Assembly: GCF_001854605.1 (NCBI RefSeq)
Contig: NZ_MKJU01000038.1
Coordinates: forward strand, 17,401-81,400
Source: Pseudoalteromonas amylolytica
Lineage (GTDB): Bacteria > Pseudomonadota > Gammaproteobacteria > Enterobacterales > Alteromonadaceae
Reading direction: 5' to 3'
Length of the DNA: 64,000 nt
Below are positions 1-9,204 of the stretch, piece after piece. How positions within the stretch are numbered: the first letter of the stretch is position 1; every line of letters begins with the position of its first letter. The translations under genes were made by a program, and so were the position numbers. The notes below the pieces were generated by a model. The model made no database searches, was not told where the DNA came from, and saw only the letters and a list, made by a program, of their open reading frames with translations.

Positions 1-445
1 CCGCTTCAGGGTTGACGATAGAGAAGCCAAGCGCCTGCGCAACTTCTAAATACTCACCTATATAGGCAAAATTGGCCTTATCATAAGGCAAGAACTTTTC
101 AACTTGATCAGGTTGAACCAATAACTCAATATCAAAGTAATCGGCCCAAAAATCATTCGGCTCATCAGGCACCTTATGCCAAAAATCAACGGGACGGTAG
201 AACACTAGCTTTGGCTTATCCAGACCATTCACAACTAACCAGCAGTGAGGGTTATCAATCACGGGTAACCAAGCTTTAAACTGCGGATTGACCTTAAATG
301 GATAATACATGTCATCTAAGAATTGTCGCTTCGCCTGACCTGAGTGGATCACCAATCCCTCTAGTCCTTCTCGCTCAATAATGGTTTTTGTGCGCTGTTG
401 CAAGGTTGCAATATGTTCGGCGTAATATTGTGCTAATTGTTCCAT
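1..445 (-). CDS. pepQ: Xaa-Pro dipeptidase (prolidase / OPAA-like), N-terminal part
   Basis: Partial gene running off the left edge; only about 148 N-terminal residues are present. Reading the minus strand from the ATG at 443-445 gives a protein starting MEQLAQYYAEHIATLQQRT and containing HSGQAKRQFLDDMYYPFKVN and FYRPVDFWHKVPDEPNDFW. From memory these are hallmarks of the N-terminal (non-catalytic) domain of gammaproteobacterial PepQ and of the Alteromonas organophosphorus acid anhydrolase, a prolidase that also hydrolyses P-F bonds. The metal-binding pita-bread domain lies outside the window. PepQ cleaves dipeptides with C-terminal proline in the cytoplasm. Placement beside fadBA matches the enterobacterial neighbourhood, where pepQ is divergent from fadB; here sltY sits between them. 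Confidence 0.9.
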   Translation of the reverse strand, partial: MEQLAQYYAEHIATLQQRTKTIIEREGLEGLVIHSGQAKRQFLDDMYYPFKVNPQFKAWLPVIDNPHCWLVVNGLDKPKLVFYRPVDFWHKVPDEPNDFWADYFDIELLVQPDQVEKFLPYDKANFAYIGEYLEVAQALGFSIVNPEA

Positions 446-570
446 GGTTAACCGTTTCGTTTGTTGTGATAAATTGAGTCTAACACAAGCTCGAAAAAGC
501 AATCCAGCGAAGTCGCCAGATTGCTCTGCATCCAAGCCTGTGGCCTGTTCACTATCCAATACAGTGTAAA

Positions 571-2457
571 CTAGCCACCAATCTGCATCTCTAAAAGCGG
601 CGCAACAACGTTGCCCTTTCTACCCAATCTTGTATGGTAAACCTGCCTGTAAGCAAATACGTTCTTTACATATTCTCGGGTCTCTCTGTATGGGATAAGT
701 TCTATCCACAACTCGGCAGGCATCGCATCCTTGGGCAGCCATTTTTTAATCCGATGATAGCCCGCATTATAGGAGGCTGTTGCCAACATTTCATTGCCGT
801 CATTTTTCTTCTTCAAATACTCTAAATAATCCGTACCCACTTTTATATTAGTCGCAGGGTGAACTAAATTTCTCTTCGACACCCGCTTTTTACTGACGTA
901 ACGTGCGGTGCTCGGTAACAGCTGCATCAGGCCATAAGCATTGGCATGAGAGCGTGCATCTGGCGCAAATGAGCTCTCTCTGCGCGCAATGGCGATACTC
1001 CATGCCACATCAACATGATTATGTTCGCTGTAACGTTTAAACAGTTCTTCAAAAGCCATCGGAAAACGCAATTCAACGTAATCCCATGCCTTAATCTGCG
1101 CCAGTGTATAAATGGTGCTGTCATACCAATCCAGTTCTGATGCCAAAATTGAAGCAGCCAGTTTTTCAGCCTCACTGGAAGTATTAGTCAAATAGTTCCA
1201 TTCACGACGTGCTGAGGTATAACGCTCGAGCTGATATAAAGCCTTCGCGCGTTTGAACCCAGGAGCCTGAGCCACTTTCGCCAATAAGCTCTCTGGGACA
1301 TCCAGCGATTTGGAATTTAACGAAACATCCAACCCTAAGCGTCCCGCAGCCAAAAAGCCGTAGTAATCTCTCTCCTTAGCAATGCGTTGCCATAACTGCT
1401 TCGCTTTGTCCTGCTCGCCACGTTGTGCATAGCTATATGCCAGCCAATAAGTTTGTCCATGACTGAGATTTTCCATGCCAGTAAACAACGCCGCAATGCC
1501 AGACCAATCCTGTTCTTTGAGCATATTACTCATCATCCACTGGCGAAGTTTGCTGTCTTGTAGCTCTGGCGGTACTTTGTTGAGCCAAAACTTTGCTTCT
1601 GGGTGACCTTTTGAGGCCAAAGCCAAGGCAAAGCGATACGCCACGCTATTCTTTTGCTGCTCAGTGAACTTGAACATGCCTTGTAGTTTATCCCATGCAC
1701 GCAATGCAAGCTTTTGGTCTCGCCAAATCAGTCGGCGCACACCATATACTGCAATTTCAGCTTCTTTGCTGTTGCGATTTTTATACCGATATAAACCAGC
1801 GGCAGCGCTTGGGTCTCGCCTAACCGTCGTGTACAAATCAGCAAGATAAGCTTCATCCTTCGGCAATAGCGTCTTTAAATATCTCAGTAAAGATACTTGT
1901 CCACCTTGCGCAGCTTCGCTGATGCGTTGCCACACTAATTCTGAATTTAAATACCCAGCCTGTTGCCATGTATTAAAAATGCTATTACATGCCCTAGGTT
2001 GCGATTTGCCCACCACCCATAGCTCTTTGACTTGCTCCAATATTGCTTTTTTAGGCGCACCCAACTCAAGTTGGTACTGTAAGTAAGCACATTTGAGCTC
2101 GGCATCAGAGGTGTTTTTGTAATATTCAATAAAGAGTGCCTTTTTACCTCTGCGTTTGAGGTATTGCAGCCAGCTTTCGCGCACTGGCCACTCCAATGGC
2201 GTACTGTCATACACAGTAAGAAAGTGCGCTATCTGCTGTTGACGATCAAGCCGTGGATGACGCTTATAAAACGCCATTTCTACGTAAGGTTTAAGCGGGT
2301 GCTCTAGCTCACTGATAGCTTGACTAAATGCACTGTAGTTGCCCGACCAAGCAATCCTCTCCGCTTCCTTAAATGCTTCATGATCGCTGCTTGCTAATGA
2401 AAACCAGCTTGAAACTACAAGAGAAGTAGCAGCGATTCTTGAGATCCATGAGTTCAT
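571..2457 (-). CDS. sltY: Soluble lytic murein transglycosylase
   Basis: Periplasmic lytic transglycosylase that cleaves the MurNAc-GlcNAc bond of peptidoglycan to give 1,6-anhydro ends. The start is set at 2457, not at an in-frame start at 2526: the ATG at 2457 follows GAAGGT and opens a signal peptide (MNSWISRIAATSLVVSSWF, cut around ALASS-like residues). That gives about 628 residues. Most of the protein is the helical superhelical U/L domain. The C-terminal SLT domain carries the catalytic glutamate in ARRESSFAPDARS, followed by AYGLMQLLPSTA and ASYNAGYHRIKKW, all family signatures. It is convergent with nothing and divergent from fadB, separated by about 270 bp. No oddities seen. Confidence 0.93.
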   Translation of the reverse strand: MNSWISRIAATSLVVSSWFSLASSDHEAFKEAERIAWSGNYSAFSQAISELEHPLKPYVEMAFYKRHPRLDRQQQIAHFLTVYDSTPLEWPVRESWLQYLKRRGKKALFIEYYKNTSDAELKCAYLQYQLELGAPKKAILEQVKELWVVGKSQPRACNSIFNTWQQAGYLNSELVWQRISEAAQGGQVSLLRYLKTLLPKDEAYLADLYTTVRRDPSAAAGLYRYKNRNSKEAEIAVYGVRRLIWRDQKLALRAWDKLQGMFKFTEQQKNSVAYRFALALASKGHPEAKFWLNKVPPELQDSKLRQWMMSNMLKEQDWSGIAALFTGMENLSHGQTYWLAYSYAQRGEQDKAKQLWQRIAKERDYYGFLAAGRLGLDVSLNSKSLDVPESLLAKVAQAPGFKRAKALYQLERYTSARREWNYLTNTSSEAEKLAASILASELDWYDSTIYTLAQIKAWDYVELRFPMAFEELFKRYSEHNHVDVAWSIAIARRESSFAPDARSHANAYGLMQLLPSTARYVSKKRVSKRNLVHPATNIKVGTDYLEYLKKKNDGNEMLATASYNAGYHRIKKWLPKDAMPAELWIELIPYRETREYVKNVFAYRQVYHTRLGRKGNVVAPLLEMQIGG

Positions 2458-2691
2458 ATCGACCTTCACAAATAATTGTCTTTGAAACGCGCCAGACAAC
2501 AACAACGAACTTCTGTTATCCAACAACCCAACCTACTAAGCAAAATCGCTAAAGACGACTAGGCTGTAAGTTCATAAAAAGAGACTTAGCAACCATATCA
2601 CCAAAGCTTACGCTTTTTAAGGTGTGGGTAAACGCTGAGTAAATTTTTCATTGCATTTTTCATTTAAAGCGGCCAAACTGGGTGAAATAGC

Positions 2692-2707
2692 AACTCATCG
2701 TACCAGT
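2692..2707. promoter_or_regulatory. Possible FadR-like operator upstream of fadB
   Basis: AACTCATCGTACCAGT, 23 bp before the fadB start, matches the FadR consensus AACTGGTCnGACCAGT at 12-13 of 15 fixed positions; the right half ACCAGT is intact. In enterobacteria FadR represses fadBA in this position. Alteromonadales may use FadR or PsrA, so the assignment is inference. Confidence 0.3.
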
Positions 2708-2729
2708 GTAATTACACGGGAGAACAAGC

Positions 2730-4892
2730 ATGTTATATAAAAGCGAGTCCTTTGTTGTTGATTTTTGCAAAGGCAAGATCGCTGAGTTTAAGTTTTGTGC
2801 CTCAGGCTCTGTTAACAAACTTTCTCAGCAAACCCTGCAAGAATGCGCAAAAGCATTCCAAGAATTAAGCCAACGCGGCGATATCGACGCGATGGTATTT
2901 ACCAGTGATAAAGACCACTTTATTATTGGTGCCGACATTTTTGAGTTTTTACCTACATTCCAACGCCCAGAAGAAGAACTTGTTGGCTGGATCAAAGATG
3001 CAACCGATGTATTTGATGCCATCGAAGACCTACCATTTCCAACAGCTTCAGCAATTCACGGTTTAGCACTGGGCGGTGGCTGTGAATGGCTACTGGCAAC
3101 AGACTTCCGTTTAGCAAGTACCAGTGCCAAAATCGGTCTTCCAGAAGTAAAACTGGGTATAATGCCGGGCTTTGGTGGTACCGTACGCTTACCTCGCTTA
3201 ATCGGCGCTGATAATGCGATGACGTGGATCACTACAGGTAAAGAAAATCGCCCGGATGATGCATTGAAAGTAGGTGCAGTAGATGGTGTTGTCGCACCAG
3301 AAAAGCTACTGGATGCAGCCATCAGCGTATTGGAACAAGCCGTGGCAGGTAAACTAGACTGGCGTGCCAAGCGTCAGGTGAAGCTTGAGCCACTGAAAAT
3401 GAATCGTACTGAACAAGGTATGAGCTTTGCGATGGCAGAAGGCATGGTACTGGGTCAAACTAAAGGTCATTACCCTGCTCCATTGATGGCTGTAAAAACC
3501 ATCAAGGCGGCCGCTAACTGTACGCGTGCAGAAGCGATGGCCATCGAGAACGCAAACTTTGCAAAACTAGCTAAAACTAATGAAGCAGCCGCACAAACAG
3601 GTATTTTCCTTGCGGATCAATACATCAAAGGTGTCGCTAAGAAACAAGCAAAAGCTTCATCGCTTGAAATCAAACAAGCTGCGGTTTTGGGTGCTGGCAT
3701 CATGGGCGGTGGTATAGCTTACCAATCAGCCTACAAAGGCACGCCAATTATCATGAAAGATATTAATCAAGCAGCGCTTGATTTAGGCATGAATGAAGCG
3801 GCAACGATTTTAGGCAAGAAAGTACAACGCGGCCACATGAGTATGGAAAAAATGGTTTCCACACTAGGCAAAATTAAGCCAACGCTTGAAGATCGTGACT
3901 TAAACAGTGCAGACATTGTGGTTGAAGCGGTTGTTGAGAATCCAAAAGTAAAACAAGCGGTGCTATCGGCTCTTGAAGCGCAGCTACCTGAAGGTACGGT
4001 ACTGACTTCAAACACCTCTACCATCCGTATTGATGAACTAGCTTCTGCACTTAAACACCCTGAAAACTTCTGTGGCATGCACTTTTTCAATCCAGTGCCA
4101 AAAATGCCATTGGTAGAGATCATCCGTGGCGAGAAAACTTCTGACGCGACCATCAATGCCGTGGTTGATTACGCATTAAAGCTAGGCAAATCTCCTATCG
4201 TTGTAAATGACTGCCCAGGCTTCTTTGTTAACCGCGTACTCTTCCCTTACTTCGCAGGCTTTAGCAAGCTTGTTGTAGAGGGCGCTGACTTCACTGTGAT
4301 TGATAAAGTGATGGAAAACGTATTCGGCTGGCCGATGGGACCGGCTTACCTACTTGACGTTGTAGGTATTGATACGGCCAATCACTGTACCGGTGTAATG
4401 GCCGATGGTTTCCCTGAACGTATGGCTCGCCAAGAAAAAGACCCAGTAGCGGTACTTGCCAATGCTGAACGTTATGGCCAAAAGAACAAGCTTGGCTTCT
4501 ATCAGTACGCACCAGATCGCAAAGGTCGTCTGAAAAAGTCCAAAGACGCAACTTCTGTTGAGTTGTTGAGCTCTATTTGTGAACCGCATAGCGAGTTTGA
4601 CAAACAAACCATTATTGAACGTTGTATGGTGCCCATGTTGAACGAAGTACTACTTTGTTTACAAGAAGGTATCGTTGCCTCTGCACAAGAAGCAGACATG
4701 GCACTCATTTACGGAATTGGTTTCCCACCATTTAGAGGTGGCGCATTCCGTTACTTAGACCAGATTGGCCTAGCCAACTTTGTCGCGATGGCTGATAAAT
4801 ACGCTCACTTAGGCGCGATTTATCAAGTATCTGAGCAAACCCGCGCATGGGCAAGCGAAGGTAAAGTGTTCTATTCTGTGGAGGGCCAGTAA
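2730..4892 (+). CDS. fadB: Fatty acid oxidation complex subunit alpha
   Basis: Multifunctional beta-oxidation alpha subunit (enoyl-CoA hydratase, delta3-cis-delta2-trans isomerase, 3-hydroxyacyl-CoA dehydrogenase and epimerase), 720 residues against 729 in E. coli. The N-terminal crotonase domain keeps both catalytic glutamates: E119 in LALGGGCEW and E139 in KIGLPEVKLGIMPGFGG. The NAD-binding domain starts near residue 318 with VLGAGIMGGGIAY, and the dehydrogenase His lies in MHFFNPVPKMPLVEII. The start ATG follows GGGAGAAC. FadA begins one base after the FadB stop, so the two subunits of the alpha2beta2 complex are cotranscribed and probably translationally coupled. A weak FadR-like site lies just upstream. 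Confidence 0.97.
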   Translation: MLYKSESFVVDFCKGKIAEFKFCASGSVNKLSQQTLQECAKAFQELSQRGDIDAMVFTSDKDHFIIGADIFEFLPTFQRPEEELVGWIKDATDVFDAIEDLPFPTASAIHGLALGGGCEWLLATDFRLASTSAKIGLPEVKLGIMPGFGGTVRLPRLIGADNAMTWITTGKENRPDDALKVGAVDGVVAPEKLLDAAISVLEQAVAGKLDWRAKRQVKLEPLKMNRTEQGMSFAMAEGMVLGQTKGHYPAPLMAVKTIKAAANCTRAEAMAIENANFAKLAKTNEAAAQTGIFLADQYIKGVAKKQAKASSLEIKQAAVLGAGIMGGGIAYQSAYKGTPIIMKDINQAALDLGMNEAATILGKKVQRGHMSMEKMVSTLGKIKPTLEDRDLNSADIVVEAVVENPKVKQAVLSALEAQLPEGTVLTSNTSTIRIDELASALKHPENFCGMHFFNPVPKMPLVEIIRGEKTSDATINAVVDYALKLGKSPIVVNDCPGFFVNRVLFPYFAGFSKLVVEGADFTVIDKVMENVFGWPMGPAYLLDVVGIDTANHCTGVMADGFPERMARQEKDPVAVLANAERYGQKNKLGFYQYAPDRKGRLKKSKDATSVELLSSICEPHSEFDKQTIIERCMVPMLNEVLLCLQEGIVASAQEADMALIYGIGFPPFRGGAFRYLDQIGLANFVAMADKYAHLGAIYQVSEQTRAWASEGKVFYSVEGQ

Positions 4893-4893
4893 C

Positions 4894-6069
4894 ATGTCTG
4901 TAATGCAACAAGCAGTAATCGTTGATTGTCTTCGTACCCCTATGGGGCGTTCTAAAAATGGCGTGTTTAAACACCGCCGTGCTGAAGATTTAAGTGCTCA
5001 CTTAATGAAAGGGCTGTTAGATCGCAATCCAAGTGTAGACCCAGCGTCTATCGATGATATTTATTGGGGATGTGTACAACAAACGCTAGAGCAAGGCTTT
5101 AACGTAGCGCGTAACGCCGCGTTACTGGCTGGCATTCCTCACTCGGTCCCAGCGGTCACAGTAAACCGTTTATGTGGTTCTTCTATGCAAGCACTACATG
5201 ATGCAGCGCGCGCAATTATGACCGGCGCTGGTGACACATATCTTATTGGCGGTGTTGAACATATGGGTCACGTGCCAATGACACATGGCGTAGACTTTCA
5301 CCCTGGCCTGTCGACTTCAATTGCACAAGCTGCGGGCGTAATGGGCTTAACTGCAGAGTACTTAGCGACCTTACACGGTATCAGCCGTGAGCAACAAGAT
5401 CAGTTTGCTTATCGCTCACACCAACGTGCCCATGCCGCGACGGTAGAAGGCCGTTTCGCCAAAGAAATCTTACCGATGGAAGGTCATGACGAAAACGGCG
5501 TGCCTGTTTTAGTTGAGCATGACGAAGTTATTCGCCCTGAAACAACGGTTGAAGGCCTAAGCCAACTGCGCCCAGTATTCAACCCAGCTTCAGGCACCGT
5601 AACTGCCGGTACATCTTCAGCGCTATCAGATGGTGCGTCTGCCATGCTGGTTATGAGCGAAAGCAAAGCCAAAGAACTCGGCCTACCAATTCGTGCCCGC
5701 ATTAAGTCAATGGCCGTCGCGGGCTGCGATCCATCTATCATGGGTTATGGTCCAGTACCTGCGAGTAAGAAGGCCCTGCAACAAGCTGGTATCGGTATTG
5801 AAGATATTGATGTAGCAGAATTGAACGAAGCTTTTGCAGCTCAATCTCTGCCAGTTCTAAAAGATTTAGGTCTGTTGGAAGTTGCCGATGAAAAAGTGAA
5901 CCTAAACGGTGGTGCGATTGCACTCGGTCATCCACTGGGCTGTTCTGGTGCGCGTATCAGCACTTCACTTATCCATATTATGGAAGACAAAGGCGCGAAG
6001 TACGGCCTTGCAACCATGTGTATTGGTTTAGGTCAGGGTATCGCAACCGTATTTGAACGCGTAGATTAA
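4894..6069 (+). CDS. fadA: 3-ketoacyl-CoA thiolase (beta subunit)
   Basis: Thiolase of 391 residues (E. coli 387) that performs the last, CoA-dependent cleavage of beta-oxidation and partners with FadB. The acyl-accepting nucleophile is C94 in VNRLCGSSMQALHDAA; the catalytic histidine is in NGGAIALGHPLGCSGAR and the second cysteine in MCIGLGQGIA near the C-terminus. The ribosome-binding site GGAGGG lies in the last codons of fadB and the two genes are one base apart. A rho-independent terminator follows at 6125-6157. No changes in key residues. Confidence 0.97.
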   Translation: MSVMQQAVIVDCLRTPMGRSKNGVFKHRRAEDLSAHLMKGLLDRNPSVDPASIDDIYWGCVQQTLEQGFNVARNAALLAGIPHSVPAVTVNRLCGSSMQALHDAARAIMTGAGDTYLIGGVEHMGHVPMTHGVDFHPGLSTSIAQAAGVMGLTAEYLATLHGISREQQDQFAYRSHQRAHAATVEGRFAKEILPMEGHDENGVPVLVEHDEVIRPETTVEGLSQLRPVFNPASGTVTAGTSSALSDGASAMLVMSESKAKELGLPIRARIKSMAVAGCDPSIMGYGPVPASKKALQQAGIGIEDIDVAELNEAFAAQSLPVLKDLGLLEVADEKVNLNGGAIALGHPLGCSGARISTSLIHIMEDKGAKYGLATMCIGLGQGIATVFERVD

Positions 6070-6124
6070 TCATCCCCTGAGTTGGCGCTCGCCGCGCTCA
6101 ACTCACCAAATTCAACTTGGTGAC

Positions 6125-6157
6125 AAAGGTAAAGTGGTAATACGCTTTGCCTTTTTT
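6125..6157 (+). terminator. fadBA terminator
   Basis: AAAGGTAAAG pairs with CTTTGCCTTT (one mismatch) around a 10-nt loop and runs into TTTTTT; it lies 55 bp past the fadA stop. A second stem (TGAGTTG/CAACTCA) directly after fadA has no T-run. Confidence 0.7.
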
Positions 6158-6249
6158 CTTACCTTTTTATTGGCATAGGTTTATTTGTGTAGTCGCTGTG
6201 GGTAAAATAGTACGCTCATTTTACATTCAATAGTTAAGCGAGTTACATC

Positions 6250-6489
6250 ATGCCCTTTTCAAACCCTGATCACACCCTCGACGCGATTGGCCTTCGCTGC
6301 CCAGAGCCTGTCATGATGATCCGTGGTATGGTAAGAAAAATGAATGACGGTGAGACGCTATTGATCATTGCTGATGACCCCTCAACAACCAGAGACATTC
6401 CCAGTTTTTGTGAGTTTATGGACCATACCTTGGTTGCAAAAGAGGTTGCACAAGCACCTTTTCAGTATTTAATTAAGAAGGGCCTGTAA
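6250..6489 (+). CDS. tusA: Sulfurtransferase TusA
   Basis: Small cytoplasmic sulfur carrier of 79 residues (E. coli 81). It takes persulfide sulfur from IscS and passes it to TusBCD for 2-thiolation of tRNA wobble uridine. The active cysteine is C17 in the signature LRCPEPVMM; IADDPSTTRDIPSFC and the C-terminal YLIKKG complete the family pattern. It has its own intergenic regions on both sides, so it is probably monocistronic. Confidence 0.95.
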   Translation: MPFSNPDHTLDAIGLRCPEPVMMIRGMVRKMNDGETLLIIADDPSTTRDIPSFCEFMDHTLVAKEVAQAPFQYLIKKGL

Positions 6490-6544
6490 AGTGTTGCTTG
6501 CCATTGGTAACTTTTCTAAATTGACTCAATGACAAGACTCCTTA

Positions 6545-6988
6545 TTACGCTCTACTCACCATTACTTTTGGTGATCGACTATCGCTATAGTCAAAAGTGA
6601 TGACATACCAACCTTTTTTGTTGGGCATAAAGCTAAAGTAATTATATACCGTGTTACAGTCAGCTAGTTGAGGCTGATTGAGCTGCAACGCCCCTTGCAC
6701 TTTGTAGCCACAGTTAAACCCTTGGCTCCACTGTTCGTCTGCGATTTTAAATTCATACACTTTACCCGGCGTCATAAACTTGGCTTTAACTGTGTATATT
6801 CCCTCACTTTGCTGCTGCAAAATATAATGAGGCTCTGCATCCCAAAGCGTAAAATCACCACGTAAGTACATAGTACGATCGAACGTTTCACCTGTAGAAG
6901 GTAGTGTGGTGATACTATCAAGTATTTTGATTTGGCTCGAACAAGCTGATAAAAATAACGCCGCCACAGCCGTAATGAGCTTTTTCAT
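6545..6988 (-). CDS. Small lipoprotein with glycogen/pullulanase-type E-set-like domain
   Basis: 147 residues. The N-terminus MKKLITAVAALFLSACSSQ is a lipoprotein signal peptide with lipobox LSAC, so it is probably acylated and sorted to the outer membrane. The mature part (TMYLRGDFTLWD, YTVKAKFMTPGKVYEFKIAD, GWYVITFDYSD) has the beta-sandwich pattern seen in carbohydrate-binding modules and pullulanase accessory domains, where an 'RG.FN.W' type motif is followed by 'Y.fKiad'. The exact function is not known; the domain reading is inference. Two cysteines (in FNCGYK and LADCN) could form a disulfide. It is a single gene, transcribed towards tusA. Confidence 0.7.
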   Translation of the reverse strand: MKKLITAVAALFLSACSSQIKILDSITTLPSTGETFDRTMYLRGDFTLWDAEPHYILQQQSEGIYTVKAKFMTPGKVYEFKIADEQWSQGFNCGYKVQGALQLNQPQLADCNTVYNYFSFMPNKKGWYVITFDYSDSRSPKVMVSRA

Positions 6989-7089
6989 GTAGTTACTCCA
7001 ATTCTAGTGCACAAGATATTAATGTTTATAGAGTGAATACTCGCTTACTCTTAGCTAACTAATCTTACTTTATTACTGAGTTAAACGAA

Positions 7090-7117
7090 AAAGCCAGCAC
7101 TAACGCTGGCTTTTTTG
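7090..7117 (-). terminator. glyQS terminator
   Basis: AAGCCAGC/GCTGGCTT hairpin with a six-base loop; on the minus strand it is followed by TTTCG and it lies about 15 bp past the glyS stop. T-run on the plus side too, so it can act in both directions. Confidence 0.8.
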
Positions 7118-7132
7118 TAACTACTTTTTAGA

Positions 7133-9202
7133 TTAGTTTTGCAATACCGAGATATCCGCCGTATTTAAGAATAAACGGCTTAATTGGCTCAATAGCGCCA
7201 GACGGTTTAGTTTCACCGCTTCATCGTCCGCCATTACCATAACGTTATCAAAAAAGTCATCTACCGCTTCACGTAAACTTGCTAAACGAGTCAGTGCTTG
7301 TTGGTAATCACCCTGTTCATAAATCGGGGTCAATTCAACACTTAGCTCAGCGACTTGTTCAGCCAGTACTTTTTCGCTCGCTTCGGTGAGTAACGCTGGG
7401 TTCACTTGCGCATCGCTCGTCACATTATTCTTAGCAAGAATGTTGTTTACACGCTTATTTGCCGCAGCCAGTGCATCCGCCTCAGCAAGTGTACGGAAGT
7501 GGCTCACTGCTTTAACACGACGGTCAAAATCAACCGGCGCAGTTGGACGTCTCACCAATACCGCTTGGATCACATCGACACTGATACCTTCATCCTGATA
7601 CCAAGCACGGAAACGGCCTAGCATAAATTCAAGTACTTCTTCAGCCACATTACCGTTGCTCAGCTTGTCACCAAACAACTGCTGTGCCTTAGCAACGATA
7701 TTATTGATATCGAGTGGTAGCTCTTTTTCTACCATGATGCGTAATGCACCAATTGCTGCACGTCGTAACGCAAATGGGTCTTTATCCCCTTTTGGTGCTT
7801 GACCGATGCCGAAGATGCCTACCAAAGTGTCAAACTTATCAGCCAATGCCACTGCGTAGCTGATTGGATTTGAAGGCAAGCTGTCACCTGCAAAGCGTGG
7901 CATGTACTGTTCATTCTGTGCCAGCGCCACTTCTTCTGCCTCACCATCAATACGTGCGTAATGCATGCCCATTACACCCTGTACGTCGGTAAACTCCATA
8001 ACCATTTCAGTCATGAGATCCGTCTTGCTTAACAAGCCAGCGCGTTCAGCTAGTGCTTTATCAGCACCAACCTGCTCAGCGATAAAGCCCGCCAGTGCAG
8101 AAATACGCTCCGACTTGTCTTTTAATGTACCCAGTTGCTTTTGGAACAATACCGAGTTCAGTGACGTCAAGCGGCTTTCTAGGGTTTTCTTTTTATCGGT
8201 TTCAAAGAAGAATTGCGCATCTGCCAGACGAGGACGCACCACTTTTTCATTGCCAGAAATAACCACGCTTGGGTCTTTACTTTCAATGTTCGACACAAAC
8301 AAGAACTTGTTGATCAGCTTGCCATCGTTGTCTAACAGCGGGAAGTACTTTTGGTCATCCTTCATGGTGTAGATCAGCGCTTCAGCCGGCACATCCAAAA
8401 ATGCTTCTTCGAAAGAGGCTGTTAAAGTCACTGGCCATTCTACCAATGAAGTTACTTCTTCAAGCAAGTCTTCATCCATGGCTACTTTGGCATTTACCGC
8501 CTCAGCTGCCGCTTCAATTTGTGCGCGGATCATGTCCTTACGGGTTTGATAGTCAGCAACAACATAAGCGCCCTTGAGTACATCAAACACGTCATCTGCG
8601 TGATTCACTGTGACACGCTCTGGATGATGAAAGCGGTGGCCTTGCAGCTCATTACTGATCTGCTTGCCAAGTACTTCACCTTGTACTTGCGTACCGCCCA
8701 ATAGCGCGGCTACCGTATGAACAGGACGGATAAACTGCGTCTTGTTCACGCCCCAACGCATCGGTTTAGGAATTGGTAGTTTAGCTAAGGCTTTATTGAT
8801 AACATCAGCAAGCAGCTCAATTGCTTCTTGCCCTTTTACGGTTGCACGGTGCAGTAGCCATGCGCCTTTGTCTGTTTCTAAGGTTTGAGCATCGTTCACA
8901 TCAATGCCACAGCCTCGAGCCCAACCTTGAGCGGCTTTCGTTGGATTACCGTCTGCGTCAAACGCCGCTGCTACCGCAGGACCGCGCTTTTCAACAACCT
9001 TGTCTTGTTGCTGTGTCTCTAGTGCACTGACAGTTAAGCCCAAACGACGCGGAGACGCATACCAATTAATCGCTTGGTAGCTAAGCTCAAGTGCCTGAAG
9101 CTCAGCTGCCATATTGTCACTAAATGCCTCAGCAAGCTTACGTAAGGCTTTCGGTGGTAACTCTTCAGTACCAATTTCTACTAATAGATTTTCAGTCAAC
9201 AT
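7133..9202 (-). CDS. glyS: Glycine--tRNA ligase beta subunit
   Basis: 689 residues, the same as E. coli GlyS. It is the tRNA-recognising subunit of the bacterial alpha2beta2 glycyl-tRNA synthetase. The sequence starts MLTENLLVEIGTEELPPKAL and contains the FVSNIESKDPSVVISGNEKVVRPRL-type segment (HD-like/B3-B4 region) and QAPKGDKDPFALRRAA, conserved in the family; the C-terminus carries the anticodon-binding DALR-like region. It starts two bases from the glyQ stop, so the subunits are made from one transcript. A terminator follows. Confidence 0.97.
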   Translation of the reverse strand: MLTENLLVEIGTEELPPKALRKLAEAFSDNMAAELQALELSYQAINWYASPRRLGLTVSALETQQQDKVVEKRGPAVAAAFDADGNPTKAAQGWARGCGIDVNDAQTLETDKGAWLLHRATVKGQEAIELLADVINKALAKLPIPKPMRWGVNKTQFIRPVHTVAALLGGTQVQGEVLGKQISNELQGHRFHHPERVTVNHADDVFDVLKGAYVVADYQTRKDMIRAQIEAAAEAVNAKVAMDEDLLEEVTSLVEWPVTLTASFEEAFLDVPAEALIYTMKDDQKYFPLLDNDGKLINKFLFVSNIESKDPSVVISGNEKVVRPRLADAQFFFETDKKKTLESRLTSLNSVLFQKQLGTLKDKSERISALAGFIAEQVGADKALAERAGLLSKTDLMTEMVMEFTDVQGVMGMHYARIDGEAEEVALAQNEQYMPRFAGDSLPSNPISYAVALADKFDTLVGIFGIGQAPKGDKDPFALRRAAIGALRIMVEKELPLDINNIVAKAQQLFGDKLSNGNVAEEVLEFMLGRFRAWYQDEGISVDVIQAVLVRRPTAPVDFDRRVKAVSHFRTLAEADALAAANKRVNNILAKNNVTSDAQVNPALLTEASEKVLAEQVAELSVELTPIYEQGDYQQALTRLASLREAVDDFFDNVMVMADDEAVKLNRLALLSQLSRLFLNTADISVLQN

Positions 9203-9204
9203 GC

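Noticed and set aside
7965..8372. 135-codon plus-strand frame inside glyS
   Set aside because: Antisense shadow of glyS.
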